The notes under the pieces: generated by a model
The model's database searches: none
Told to the model about the DNA's origin: nothing
Seen by the model: only the letters and a program-made list of their open reading frames with translations
Assembly: GCF_009727055.1 (NCBI RefSeq)
Contig: NC_052349.1
Coordinates: forward strand, 36,237,109-36,301,108
Length of the DNA stretch: 64,000 bases
Reading direction: 5' to 3'
From: Benincasa hispida
Lineage: Eukaryota; Streptophyta; Magnoliopsida; Cucurbitales; Cucurbitaceae
In this document: positions 1 to 12,652 of the stretch, piece after piece
Layout of the letters: the number at the start of each line of letters is the position of its first letter
Numbering within the stretch: the first letter of the stretch is position 1
Position numbers and translations under genes: made by a program

Positions 1-1184
1 CCTTCCAGAGCATGTACACTCAGATGCTCTGTGGTCTTCTCCAACGCCACCAAGTCCTCCGCCTCGGCGCCGTCTTCGCCTCCGGCTTACTCCGAGCCAT
101 CCGCTTTCTTCAATTGAATTGGCAGGATCTCGCTACTGATATCCGCAACGGAACGTTGAATTCGAGAATCACCGATCCGTCGTTGAGAGATTGCATCGAG
201 AAGATCCTGAAGCCGGACGCGGAACTGGCGGATTTCCTTTCGGATGAATGTTCGAAGGAGGACTGGGAGGGAATCGTGACGAGGATTTGGCCGAAAACAA
301 AGTACCTCGACGTGATCGTCACCGGAGCGATGGCGCAGTACATTCCAACGCTCGATTACTACAGCGGCGGATTACCTCTGGCTTGCACCATGTACGCATC
401 GTCCGAGTGTTATTTCGGACTGAATCTGAACCCTATGTGTAAACCATCAGAGGTTTCGTACACTATAATGCCAAACATGGCGTACTTCGAGTTCCTCCCT
501 CACGAACCAAATTCCGGAAACGATTCGCCTCCAAAACTCGTCGACTTAGTAGATGTGGAGGTCGGAAAAGAATACGAACTAGTAATCACAACATACGCCG
601 GATTATACCGGTACCGCGTCGGCGACATACTCCGGGTGACCGGATTCCACAACGCGGCGCCGCAATTCCACTTCGTGAGGAGGAAGAACGTGGTGCTGAG
701 TATTGACTCGGACAAAACAGACGAAGCAGAGTTGCAGAAAGCGGTGGAGAAGGCGTCGGAGTTGTTGAAGGAATGGAAGACGAGCGTGGTGGAGTACACG
801 AGTTACGCAGAGACGAAGACGATTCCTGGACATTACGTGATATACTGGGAATTGATGGTGAAAGAAGCGACGGAGGAAGGGAAATGGCCGAGCAAAGAAG
901 TGATGGAACAGTGCTGCTTAGCAATGGAGGAATCACTGAACTCAGTTTATCGGCAAGGGAGAGTTGCAGATAATTCGATCGGAGCTTTAGAAATCAGAGT
1001 GGTGAAGAGCGGAACATTTGAAGAACTGATGGATTACGCCATTTCAAGAGGAGCGTCTATCAACCAATATAAGGTTCCGAGGTGTGTGAATTTTACTCCT
1101 ATTATGGAACTTCTCGATTCTAGAGTAGTATCGGCGCACTTTAGTCCTGCTCTGCCACATTGGACTCCAGCTAGGACACGCTAA
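1..1184 (+). CDS. GH3: GH3 acyl-acid-amido synthetase, C-terminal part (5' end outside window)
   Basis: GH3 enzymes are cytosolic ATP-dependent ligases that adenylate indole-3-acetic acid, or another acyl acid, and join it to an amino acid, lowering free auxin. The frame is already open at base 3 (FQS before [10 protein letters not shown]), so position 12 is an internal Met and the start and earlier exons lie off the left edge. About 393 of roughly 610 residues are present, with no stop before TAA at 1182-1184. Counting from the Met at 12, the adenylate motif [12 protein letters not shown] is at residues 128-139 and YRYRVGD at 199-205; the N-terminal ATP motif is upstream. The C-terminal [12 protein letters not shown] resembles group II GH3.5/GH3.6 types, which favour auxin. 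The promoter is not in the window, so auxin control cannot be judged. Family call is firm; the exact paralogue is inferred. Confidence 0.95.
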   Translation, partial: FQSMYTQMLCGLLQRHQVLRLGAVFASGLLRAIRFLQLNWQDLATDIRNGTLNSRITDPSLRDCIEKILKPDAELADFLSDECSKEDWEGIVTRIWPKTKYLDVIVTGAMAQYIPTLDYYSGGLPLACTMYASSECYFGLNLNPMCKPSEVSYTIMPNMAYFEFLPHEPNSGNDSPPKLVDLVDVEVGKEYELVITTYAGLYRYRVGDILRVTGFHNAAPQFHFVRRKNVVLSIDSDKTDEAELQKAVEKASELLKEWKTSVVEYTSYAETKTIPGHYVIYWELMVKEATEEGKWPSKEVMEQCCLAMEESLNSVYRQGRVADNSIGALEIRVVKSGTFEELMDYAISRGASINQYKVPRCVNFTPIMELLDSRVVSAHFSPALPHWTPARTR

Positions 1185-4100
1185 TTTCTTTCTTCTTTTG
1201 TTTTTTTTTTCCCTTTATTTTCTTTTTCTAAAATTTGGGAAAGAAAATGAAAAATGTAGGATTGTATTAGGAGGGCAGTCTGTATTGTACTGTACTGTAT
1301 GAATCTTGTTCTCATAACTAAATTATTGAAAAATCACATTTGTTTACTTTATATAAAAGATGTTAAAATCCTTCAGGTCTCGAACTTTCAAAAGATGGAA
1401 AGTTTAGACATTATTTGATTTTTGTGTTTTTAAAATTTGAACTTATAAATATTATTTTCACGAGTAAGTTGTTTTTTTTTTTTTTCATTTTCTACTCATG
1501 TTTCCAAAATTTAAATAAATTTTGAAAATTTGCTTTATTATTTATTTCTGACTGATGTTTTAAAAAATTAAATTAAATTGTGAAAATTAAAAGAAAAAGA
1601 AAATTTAAAGAATTTATTTTTGTTTTTAAATTTGTCTACGAAATTCGAATTCTTTATTGAGAAAATAAACTTAATTTTATAAAAAAAAAACAAATAGTTA
1701 TTAAATGATGTTTTTTTTTTAAAAAAAAATTAGAACATGAGCTGTATTCAACTTTTTTATTATTATTATTACAAGAAATGTGAGAACTATTATATACAAT
1801 TTAGAAGAAAATGATTTTAAAAGCAGAAAATTAAAAATTAATTATTTTTTTAAATGAAATTTATGAGGGATTTATAAGAGAAGAGGTTAGAAATTTATGG
1901 ACTTTGAAACTAAATTTGTAATTTAACACAATAACAAAGGATGGTCTATGGTACATAAAATACGGATTGTTTTGGTTGATAGATTGGATTTGGAATATTT
2001 TGAAAAAAGGTTTGTTGATTAAGAAATGACAAGACTTTATTTTATGCACGTATGACAATTTGAATAGTTGAGATAAGTAGCAAAAATCACTTTATTAACA
2101 TCTCATCAGTAACACGTGTCAAGTACTACTAACACATACCTTGTTAAATAAAAAGTAGATACAATTGTGAGAATTAAAATCAAATAATTTTGTATGCTAA
2201 CTCATTTGAAAATGATTTGATTTTGGATAATTAAACCTATTTCTTTTAACAGAATTTTTTGTTAAGTAAAAGAGTGAAATTATTAGTGAAATTTTAAATT
2301 TCCAAAGCAAAATTCTGAAAATTACTCTTTTGCTAAGTTTGAAACATGGGTTATGGGGTGCGGTATTTGGATAAGGAATGAAACTTTAATGAATTTGGAG
2401 GCCGAAAAGGCAGTAAGCAAAAAGTAAAGTTCAAACTTCAAATTGAAGTGAAATCGAAAGGTTGTCTCCAATATGGCTTGTTTTAGTTTCAGCATCATAA
2501 CGTTATGATATAACTTTAAGAAAAGCCTTTAACAGTGAATATTCAATGAACCCAACACTTGACTTTTCATCATTTAAATTTACATACTTATCCACTCATT
2601 TCTCCCTCTCCACTCGCACATTATAAACCTATTTTCACCAACTCATTTCTTTCCATTTTCCCCATTTTGTCCTGAATTTTAAAGTAATTATTTTTGTTAA
2701 TACGTGAGAGTATGTATTAAGTATCAACATGTTTGTGCTTCGAATCTCCCACTTCCTTTTATACTAAAAAAAAGTAACTAATCTTATTTAGAAGATAAGG
2801 TTTTCTATAAGTGTGATACTAAGTTCAACATCCTCCAATATTTTAGTCAATATTAGATTAGAATATTGTAGTCAAATATTGATTTGCGTATTTTTAATGA
2901 TGTATGTGATTCTCTATTATATTTTTTGTTACACCTAACAAATAGTAAACATTATAATAAAAGGAAGATTTGGAATAGTAATATTATAATTAATTGTATG
3001 TTATAATAGTTGGAGATACCAACTTTTATAATTGTAGCCCCAAACATAGAGTGTGCACTTGAAGTTGGAGGCCCAACAACTCTTCAGTCCTTGATGATTA
3101 AGGTACCAACTATGAATTTATAATGTTAAGGAGGAATCAAACCTCTCACCCCTATGGTGTTTGGCTACCAACACTTGGATGATCAAGTTAATAATCAATT
3201 AGAGAGAAAGCTAGAAACAAGAGAATTCGTGATGATTTTCAACATGCCTCAAATGTCTCGAGCCTTTTTTATTATATAGAAAAATGGTTTCGTAATGGTC
3301 ACTTGGTTAGTTAACTAATCTGACATTTACTAACTTAATCTGGCTGTTACAGGTAGATCCAAACACACGTAGTTTGCTTATTAGACGAACATTTTATGAT
3401 AATTGGTTTGCCATGGTCTACCCTATTGGCCTCCTTATGCTTGAGTCGACCTTCATATTTAAGTATTATTTTTCTCTTATAATTGACTGGCCCTATGAAT
3501 GTTTTCATGAAGTCTACAAAGTTATGGCCGCTATGATCTTAATTTTCATGGTTGACCTTAAGACCCGGGCATCATAGTTCTTGTTGATCTTATGAAGCAA
3601 ATTGATCTATTTAGTTCTAATGGTCTAACTTATGGGTTGGATATCATACTTAGTTAAATAAAACCATTCTCTTGAAATGATCAAGTGGTTCATCCCCTTA
3701 TAGCTAACTACTTAGCCATATTTCTTACTCACGACAACTGATTACGAGACTTTTTTTTCTTTATGTTCTCTATATTCAAGTACCTAGTAGTTAGATATAA
3801 AATAATTTTTTCCTAAACATTTGGGAAGGAAGTAACATTGCAAGGGTTTGAACACAAATTTTTCTGAACCACATGTTCGGACAACATCTTAAATCACTGA
3901 TTGACCAAAAAACTTAAACTAATAGGTAAAGATAAATTTAGTTATATATCATTAACACTGTCAAATACTTTTTAAAGTTAAACCTAAATGCTTTGAAAAA
4001 TTCAAAATTTATTAGATCAAACTTAAAAATTCTAAGAACAAAACACATGTAATTAAAGGATTGGAATTATATTATAATTTCCTTTCCCCTGCACCAAGTA

Positions 4101-4236
4101 ATGATTTTACGAGGTTGCTCTCACATTTCCCATAATGTTCGACCAAAACTGTCCCCTTTGACTCCCCTCTTTCTCACGTTTAAAAATTTAATTTCAAATT
4201 TTACAATTATGGGGAACGCCACCCATATTTTCCTCA

Positions 4237-4258
4237 ATATATATATATATATATATAT
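4237..4258. repeat. (AT)11 microsatellite
   Basis: Eleven uninterrupted AT dinucleotides, directly readable. A similar run of 13 AT units is at 44315-44340. Confidence 0.95.
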
Positions 4259-4289
4259 TCGACCAAGTCAAAGAGCATCAAGCTATCTA

Positions 4290-4455
4290 GAGATTTGTGC
4301 ATCCTCCAAAGGGAATGTAAAGCCCTCGAATCTCGAGTTGACCACTCGAGCTCGCCTCTTTTCGTTCGAAGAAAAATGATTGAGTCGAGCTCGTCATCTT
4401 TGTGCATCCTCGAAAGAGAAAATAAAACCCTCGTGTCTCGAGTCGACAAGGAAAA
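4290..4455. repeat. Two diverged direct repeats, offset about 105 bp
   Basis: TTTGTGCATCCTC at 4294 recurs at 4399. Each copy is followed by a related stretch that ends in a CTCGAGTTGAC or CTCGAGTCGAC block. The area is unusually rich in TCGAG for this AT-rich interval. Function unknown. Confidence 0.6.
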
Positions 4456-7400
4456 TGACTGAACCGAGCCAGCCATCCGACACCATGCGATCTTGAGGTG
4501 TACCTCTACTTTAACATTGTTGAATGTCGATATTACACATATCCCAAACGAACATTAGAGAACGAACCTTATAAATAGTCCCATATCAACAACCTCAAAG
4601 TGATAAACAATACTTCGAGTGTTTGGCTGAACTAAACAATTCTTATATTAACTTAGACATCAAAGTGTGATGGATTCGAAACCTCAACGACTCGACCCAT
4701 ATGCACTTGCAAGCCCAAGAGGAGTCTCGTCATAAGGTCCAAAACTATGACGAGATCTGTGCACCAACGACAACTATTTAGCTTAAAAAAAACTTGAAAA
4801 ATCAAATATATTTTTTTGCCTTTTTTTCTATTAGTTATTATACATTGAAAATTTGGATGTTTATACAAGATTACTAACACCTCTTAAAAGAAAACTTCAA
4901 AACTTAGCCCATTTTTCAAGAAAAATGAGTTGTGTACTATTGTCTATTTATCACATTAATACTCCTCCATCATCTTTATTCTCAATCCTCGGTATTCATA
5001 TCATTCTTTTAGTTGTAGATCACAATTTCGGATAAAACAAGAGTAGAATTATCCCAAATTCTAAATTTTTGTGTCAAATACCTCATTACAATCAAAACTT
5101 TTAAAATATTGAAGAACGATAAAACTAATAAATTAAAAAAAAAAAAAAATTTTGGTTGAAAAATGGCTAGAAATAATCTAAAAAAGTTTTCATCTTTCAC
5201 AATTAGCACATTTTTTGGCAATTCGTTATAATAATTTTTCTCGATCGATATTGATCTCGAGATTCAAATAAAAATTTGACTTTTTTTCATCGCATATCCA
5301 AACTATCATTTGTTTTGGGCTTTCTTGTGGATTATAGGCTAAGACGAACACTAGGATTGTATGTAATCTTTCTCAAGTGTCACACAATATCTACTGTTCT
5401 TCAAATTTTAAGGAATTTTAGGGGTACTAATGGTTTATTTTAATATTTATGATGAATCAAATATTCATCCTTATTCTTCTTAAAGATTTCCAAAATAACT
5501 ATATTTATATTTTTAATATTTATGATGAATCAAATCTTCATTAGTTGGGTGATTCTTACGAAGGAAAGATTTCCAAAGTATTTTGAAAGATTACATGATT
5601 TGGAAAAGACAAAATGATGTAGCCTAAGGATAAAATGAGAGAAATCTCCAAAAATAAAATCAAAGTTTTTATTATCAATTAAAAGTTTTATGATTTCTCT
5701 ATTTATAAAAAATTAAAAAGCACATTAATCTTAATCTTAATTAATCAAAGAAACTAATCATAATGTTAATAAACTAAGAACACTAATCCTAATCTTAATT
5801 AATAATGGAAACTAATTCTAATCATAATGAATTAAGTTTTTGGTCAAGATACCCTAATTTATCACAATCCTACCATATCCTTCCATCCTTAAAAAAAAAA
5901 TGTTTTAAAAAGAAAATGGAGAATACAAAGTTTTTTTTTTCTCCCGATGATTACAAAAATTCTAAGCAAAATCATTGGCACGTGGAAATATTGCATTTCA
6001 ACTAAAAAGATTAAAGGAGCCCATGAAAAAAATATGAGAATTGTAGAGCATGACCATCATAAAAAATTTTAGTTGGTTTAAGACAACTGCCACCAAAATT
6101 TTGCTCAACCATTTTAGCTTAACTATGACATAGATGAATCAAATTCTACAAAATATTACATGAATCCAAAAAAAATTACATAAAATCCCGATCTTTGTTC
6201 TGGTCGAGATTACACTAACAAAAAAAATGATAGTTTAGATGTACGATAAAGATGAGTTGAATTTTTATTAGAATCTTGGAGTCAGTCTCAATTGGAAATG
6301 ATTGAAAAAAACTATTTCAACGAGTCTTCCAAAAAGATGCTAGTTGTGAAAGATAGAAATATTCAAGGGTTATTTTTTTTTTTTGACATTTTTTCGAATT
6401 TTTTTGTATGGATGACCTTAATTTTGTAGTCATATTGCTGTTTATCTCAAAATTTAAAATTAATGAAGTATTGTCTTTCCCATTGTAAGAACGCATCAAG
6501 AGTGTGTTGCTTTCCCTCCCTCCCTTGCGCTCTCGAGTTCAACTAATCCCATATAATAATGCTCTCACACGCTAGGGTTCTACCTCCCTTACTCCCGCAC
6601 TCTCATGCTCTTCATCTCACTCCCTCATCTTCTTTCTCATTCTCTCATTCATGCTCGTACCTGTTATTCTGAACCTTCACTAATGGTGTGCAAGAGATAC
6701 AATATGGATAATCATCATGTTCCTAGGACGCTCTTACAATATGAAGATGGTCATATTTCATTATTTTAGAAAAATGAGATATGAATACGAACTTTGGGTC
6801 ATCTGTTAAAAAAAGTAGAGATAAATTTATATTTTTATTAGTTAAAGGAATCCTAGGGTGATGAATTGATTATTATTATTTAAAAAAAAAATTAAAAATG
6901 TTTTGTGATGCTAAAAAAATACACAGTATGACTTGACACAATCCAAAAAGTATACTTTATAGTGCTAAAACACAAAATGAACTAACATTCAAAAGTAAAC
7001 CAACTCAATTAAAAGAAATGAAAAACTTAAGAAAGCCTTTTTGTAATGATGTTGATGAGAAGCAAATCAAATCAATATGCATATACATATTATTAGAAAT
7101 TAATTTGGCCTCGATGCAAAGAACCCAATTATGATATTATTCTTCATGCCTCTTTTTTTTTTTTTTTTTTTGAGTTTTGTACTTTTTCATATATATACTT
7201 CACACTCCTTTGAAAACATCATTTTCGAACTTGAAAAATGAAAAGGCTTATCTTGCTTTTTGAATCATGCAGGCATTTTAAGCTATAGTAATAGGAGAAA
7301 TTTTGAATTTTGTACTAAGTTAATTAATTGTAATTAGGTCAATTAGTAATTTTATTGGTTTAATGTTCCTACGCACTTGGATCTCGTATGAGCTGGGTTA

Positions 7401-8084
7401 TGCTATGAGTGTCAAGTGGCTTTGACCTTTGACCCGTCTTTCCCTACTCTAATCTCGAGATAATCTGAGCTAACTTGCATAAAAGATCGTTACACCAATG
7501 TGGTGTCGAGTGAAAAACACTAGAAAAGTGCTTTCTTTGGCTTATATTTTTTTTCTTGTTTTTATATGTTAATTGTGAGTTTCGATGCGTTTTTATATTA
7601 AATTATTGGTAACAAACATTTAGATGGAATACAAAGAGATTAGAAATTAGGTGAAAGAAAAGATTGACTTTGAAAGAGGTAATTAGATAAAAGACTTATA
7701 GATCTAGGTATTGTGTTAATTTGTTCAAGAATTAAAGCAATTAAGTTTGGTAGACCCTTTGGTGAGAGCTATTATCTGGGACGTCTCTTTGTTAAAAATC
7801 TCCATATTTGATCACTTTACTTGCTTTCTTCGGATTAGTTTACTTTATTTGCATCAAAGTTGATCCCTAATAGATAATGATGGTCTTCTCATTCACCAAA
7901 TGTTTCAATTTTGACAAAACATCTGGCAAACATCAACAGAAAAACAATCTCATAAAATTTTCACAACTAATGATGAACATCAATATGAAATAAAATAATT
8001 TTTTTCCCCTCTTCTATATGAATTTACAAATTTGTTGCAAAACAATGTAAAATAATTTAATCGTATATATGTTTAAAAGCAAAT

Positions 8085-8360
8085 ATGGCTGTAATCACAT
8101 CTGGACAAGTTGGCACGTTTCATCCAACGGCGCGTGGGGTAGCGCTGTATCGTTACCTTTTCAGATGGATTTTCGGCCCAAATCAGTTGGCTCACGGCCC
8201 ACGAGTGAGTGGTAAACGACGGTTTCTTCAAACTCCCCTCCTCTTGAAACAAATTTTCAATTACTTCAATTCCCCTGCTCTTGATCGGTTTGAACTTGAA
8301 GGAAATTTTTGAACAACAATATTTTCTGTAAACGGACAGTCGAGCAGTAATAATAAGATC
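8085..8360 (+). promoter_or_regulatory. Possible promoter/5' leader of the Pumilio-like copy A
   Basis: This more GC-balanced stretch lies directly upstream of the Pumilio-like pseudogene. It holds two GGCCCA motifs (8175-8180 and 8196-8201), which match plant site II elements typical of housekeeping promoters. An open frame of 75 codons runs through it, but it has no recognisable protein character, so I treat it as leader or promoter DNA. This is inference from motif and position only. Confidence 0.3.
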
Positions 8361-9405
8361 ATGAATGAAAATGGAATTAAAGGATGTGATTTGGTCTTAT
8401 ATGTAAAGACGAAGGACGAAGGAAGGATGTGACCATCTTTGAGAATGGTTGGGAGGAGGTGATTTGAGAATGAAGGAGAGGATCATCAATAAAGTGATAC
8501 CGGATCTTCTTCCCATTTTAATGGTGGATGATATTAGATATGAATTTGGTAAGTTGGTCTTTGATTCGTGCGATGAAAAATTAATGGGCAGAGTTCTGCA
8601 ATTCATTGCGCTTTCAGAAGATATACTCTTCCTTTCTGTTCCCACCAATGTCTTTGGGTATTCTTTTTCCTTCCATTTCTATATAATTTTATTTTAGTTT
8701 TCTGTTCATTATAAATATTCTTGTTTTTCTTCCATTCTTTTTTGACATATGGTGTTAAATTGTTAATAGAAATCGAATCGGTTAAGCTAAACTGATGTTA
8801 GCTTTTCTTTGATTTTTAAGTAATATGTTTTCACTGCCTTTGCAAATACATCCAATTCTAAATTTGTTGCAGATTTTTAAACCACTTTTTAATTATGTTA
8901 TAATTTCATTGATATTTGCCCGAGTTTTATAGGAGCTGATTTTATGCCAATTTTACTCAATGGCATCATTGAAAACTCACACATTCTAGCAAACGACAAG
9001 TACCGGTAAGTTTCCTTTATTATATATTTACTCTTGCTCGACATCCTTTGACAATTATGTAATTCAATATGCATTTGATCGAGTTTATTCTACGATAAAT
9101 TATCATCTATCTTTTTTATGTATAATTCTTTTTAACAAAGACTTATTAATTAGATACAAAATTAAAAATATTCATGTATATATTTTTCAATTCAGGCGAT
9201 GGAAGAACTTTACCATGAACAAATTTTATTCCTCGATTCTCCGCACACTTGTATGGAAGAGAAGTGTTATCCAAAATTATTTGCCTTTTTCGTTGATGTT
9301 TCTTTTCATAGATGTATGCTGGGTTTTAAAAATAATTCCATGCATTATGAATGTTTCAAAGTTTATGATTTTTCTTTAAACAAATTGAAAATTGGTCCTT
9401 CTTAG
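8361..9405 (+). pseudogene. Pumilio-like (PUF repeat) RNA-binding protein, degenerate copy A
   Basis: PUF proteins bind UGUA-type sequences in mRNA 3' UTRs and repress the message; each repeat is about 36 residues. Three exon-like pieces align with PUF repeats. The first, about 8430-8660, contains LMVDDIRYEFGKLVFDSCDE, a diverged form of the PUF VDPFGNYV..KLLDVC core, and ends at a TTTGG|GTATTC donor. The second, 8935-9006, starts after TATAG and contains IIENSHILANDKY before a GTAAGT donor. The third, about 9196-9405, starts after a TTCAG acceptor and resembles the last PUF repeat. An in-frame TGA lies at 8440-8442, several repeats are missing, and the last piece has lost its conserved residues. 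It corresponds to copy B at 24376-43174, which shares the same exon borders. Read as a dead paralogue. Confidence 0.72.
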
Positions 9406-11089
9406 ATTTGATTTTTTGTTTCTTTTCACTGAATACTTATTTTTAATCCTCACAAATAATAGAGCATGATTGTCCTCTCCTCTGTGATTGAAACCTAAAT
9501 TTAGGTTTGGTTTTGCTTCTGATTCCTGCTACAGTAGATTTGATAATGAATATCAACAGAAGTTCACAAATTTTAAGAAAATAGTAACATGTAAAGAAAA
9601 ATGATCAACCAATGGATATTTATGATCGTAGATGGTATGTGTAATTGATTGACTCATGTATCTAAATGGCTTAAATCCGACCAGTTAAATAAATGGATTT
9701 AAGTAACCAATCTTTACAACTGCAAAAAGTTGCATAGTAAACACTACTTTAGGAATGAAATTAAAAGCCCATAAAGCAATAAGAACAGCATCTAAAGCGT
9801 AAACATAGTTTAAAAATCATCTATAAGTTACAAGAAAGCTCACCAACAAGAATTGATCTCGTAATTTCTCGGGGGGGAAACTGTAATCATTTTATTTTTT
9901 TCCTTGATTCAGAGGCGTTTCTTAGAAAATATAAGAAATCAAAATAGCAAACAGTATCAAATATACTGATTTAAGAAAAACACAGCTAAAAATGGGAAGA
10001 AAAACTAAAAGTCTAAAAAATGAAAATCTACTTCTGGAAGTAAGATAGTTTGGACGTTATTCTCAAATAAATTAGGCAAGATTGAGAGTGAAGACTATTT
10101 CAAAGATTGAAAACATCATTTGTGATTTTATGATTGTATAGGCAAAAAACTTCGATCATCTTCAAGGAAAAAATAGGTTTCCGTGAAAACAACTAAAAAA
10201 CACTCATCCAAACCTGTTTTTACTCACTTCTTACGATACTTGAGCAGAAACTGTTTTTAGCCACTAGCATTTATTCCAAAGTTAATTTCAAGAGCTAATA
10301 AATATTTCATTTAAGACAGAGTTGAAGAATAAGTTCAAAACTTGCATGTAATTGATAGAAAAGGCAAACAAACATTAACTAATGCCTCATTTCTAAACAT
10401 TTTTTTTTCCAGACAATTAAGTTTACAAACACTACATTCATTCATCTATTGCTTTCTTTTGTTTTGTTCTGTTTTTAGGAGTATTTTCAAAAAAGCGAAT
10501 AAAAACAAGCATAATTTTCAAAAACAAAAAATTAATGGTTATCGACCTAGACCTAATATATCACTATCACTGGTAATTTTTTTTTTTAAAAAATACAAAT
10601 ATCAAAGCCCTAAATATCGTCGTTCAAGACAAAAGGGTAATTGACAAAAATAACCATTTCTAAGTTTTAGTTTTGAGTTTTGGAACATTTTTAAGATGCT
10701 TGTTTTTTTGACCCCACAATTTTGAAAATTAAGTAAAATTACCCTAATACCCTTCGTATTTCAAAAGTTACTCAAACCCTCCAAACTCTCACTCTCACTA
10801 TTTTCCTTTCCATTTTCAATCACCCCCTACCATTTCCTCAATCTCACTCCATTTCACTCTTCCCATTCTAGATTTCCTTGCCATTCTCTTTTTCATTGAA
10901 GATTATTTGGGATTTTTCAACTAAGGTATGGATTTTCATTTTTTTTCACTCAATGTTAGTTTATGTTAGTTGTTCTTGCGTGACTATTTGAAATCTATGT
11001 TAGATCTATGTTGAATATTATTTTTTTCCCTAAAAACATCATATTCGGCGTTTTCTGAATAAGTTTAAACCTAAAATGAGTTTCTAAAA

Positions 11090-11760
11090 ATCGGTCTTAC
11101 CCGACCGAGCTTCATACCATGGTGATCGGGTATGTGACCAAGCGGAGAAGTTTGAGGAAGATTTGGGGTAGATTTGGGGAAGATTGCGCCCGGTGGTAGA
11201 CCGGTCGGGCCCTATGTGTATTTCGACCAGGTATGGGCGGGAAAGATGGGAAAGGAGGCAAAACCAGGTAGGTGTAGGTGACCGAGAAGAATGGGGAAGA
11301 GATTTTGGCCCGGTCTCGGTCCGGCCAGGTATTGGACCGGGTAGAAGGAGGGGACCGGGTAGGTGAAGGGGGCCAGCTAGTTCACTTTGCGACTGGATTT
11401 TGGCCTGATACTGGCCCAGCCAGGTATGGGACCAGGTAGGTGCAAGGGGACCGGGTCGTGTCGCCTATGCTTTTGGAATTTGGTCCGGTCTCGGCCTGGC
11501 CAGGTATGGGACCGGTTAGGGGGATGGGACCGGGTCCACCAAAGGGGGCCGGGTAGGGGGAGAGGGTTGGCTGTGTCATTCTATTTGCTTTTGGATTTTG
11601 GCCTGATCTTGGGCCCGATCGGGAATTTGACCGGACCAAAATCTATAAGCATAGGGGTGGTGGATCAAATCGAGAAGGTGGCGGGCGTGACCGGGTAGGG
11701 GTATACTGGTTTTTCGCTTAGTGTTGTACCCAGTTCAGGTATCGGTCGGACCATTTTTTT
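11090..11760. repeat. GC-rich degenerate minisatellite island
   Basis: At least four diverged units built around TTTTGG..CGGTCTCGG..CAGGTATGGGACCGGGTAGG begin near 11295, 11387, 11469 and 11589, spaced about 80-120 bp apart. The composition is strikingly GC-rich against an AT-rich surround. Open frames on both strands are a by-product of the low stop density. It lies in the distal part of the MULE beyond the transposase. Origin unknown; captured host DNA or an old LTR are both possible. Confidence 0.75.
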
Positions 11761-12118
11761 ATTTATATAAAAAAATATATATAATATATATATAATTTTT
11801 TTGTTTATATATAATATAAATTTTTATTTATATACATATCATGATCATCAATGCGTACTTTAAAAAAACAAAAAATTGATGATATAATATATATATATAT
11901 ATAATTCCCACACCGACCACATTTCATTTTTCTGCGAAATTCTCCTTTGGATGGTATTCTTCTCACTCTCCATCGTCTGGATTGTGCAACAAACTTCGAA
12001 GGAAGAATAATCTTTTCTACATATCCAGGAGGTCTCTTCTATTCAGACATGTGGCCAAGTAGATTTATAGGCTCCATATATGCAGATAGTCCATTGTATA
12101 AAATCGACTGCAAAGACT

Positions 12119-12343
12119 CTAGATGGGTATATTTCGTTCCTTGGCAACAACAATTGCATGCGAACACGGGATACCAAGTGAGTTGAATTCCTTACACATG
12201 CATTCCTTCGTGTGAAGATTGACAATATCATCCATTCGATTATCTCGCACGTGAATCTGATAACAATCAATAGGCTCAACCCAATATCGTCTGCCCTTAT
12301 CGACCTCACTAGCCAATCGGGTTTCACAGTAGTCAGAATGCAA
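12119..12343 (-). CDS. SWIM zinc-finger fragment of MULE transposase
   Basis: The translated frame contains CMCKEFNSLGIPCSHAIVVA, which is the SWIM pattern CxC...CxH found near the C terminus of Mutator transposases and FAR1/FHY3-type proteins. It lies on the same strand as, and downstream of, the transposase core pieces, so it belongs to the same dead gene. It is not an independent gene. Confidence 0.85.
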   Translation of the reverse strand: MHSDYCETRLASEVDKGRRYWVEPIDCYQIHVRDNRMDDIVNLHTKECMCKEFNSLGIPCSHAIVVAKERNIPI

Positions 12344-12652
12344 TGTCGTTCGAGATGCCTAGTAATTCCTCTATTCGTAGAACCGCGATTGAAGCATTCC
12401 TCTAACATGTTCAATCAAGTATAATATGGGCAATAATCGATACTCTTTAGTTAACGAATTGAAACACTATGCACTGTTAGATGTCATGTTATCATATCTT
12501 TATTCTATTTGGTAAACTCATGCCCACCTTTGGAGACCGATGTCTTCCAAATATTTCGTGACAGCACCATCTCGAAAACTACGAAGTTCGTTCCATTTTG
12601 TCTGGAACTCTGTCATGTGAAATGCCCTTGTTGCATCTCTAAATATCCCAAC

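Larger units (their letters stand above)
1185..8080. other. AT-rich intergenic region, no gene recognised
   Basis: The first ~150 bases are the likely 3' UTR of the GH3 gene; no clear AATAAA was picked out. The rest is AT-rich with many A and T runs (for example T18 near 7152) and only short unrelated open frames on both strands. Short direct repeats near 5440-5540 (a TTTATGATGAATCAAAT-type unit, twice) and retro-like DNA near 3000-3260 suggest old transposon remnants, but I could not assign a family. Confidence 0.6.

Noticed and set aside
500..936. Minus-strand frames opposite the GH3 gene
   Set aside because: Antisense shadows of a strongly coding, GC-richer exon; no domain character.
9199..9405. 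Independent 68-codon gene
   Set aside because: It aligns with the last exon of Pumilio-like copy B and follows a splice acceptor, so it is part of a pseudogene.
11184..11698. Open frames on both strands in the GC-rich island
   Set aside because: Low stop density from GC content and repeats; simultaneous opening on both strands argues against coding.
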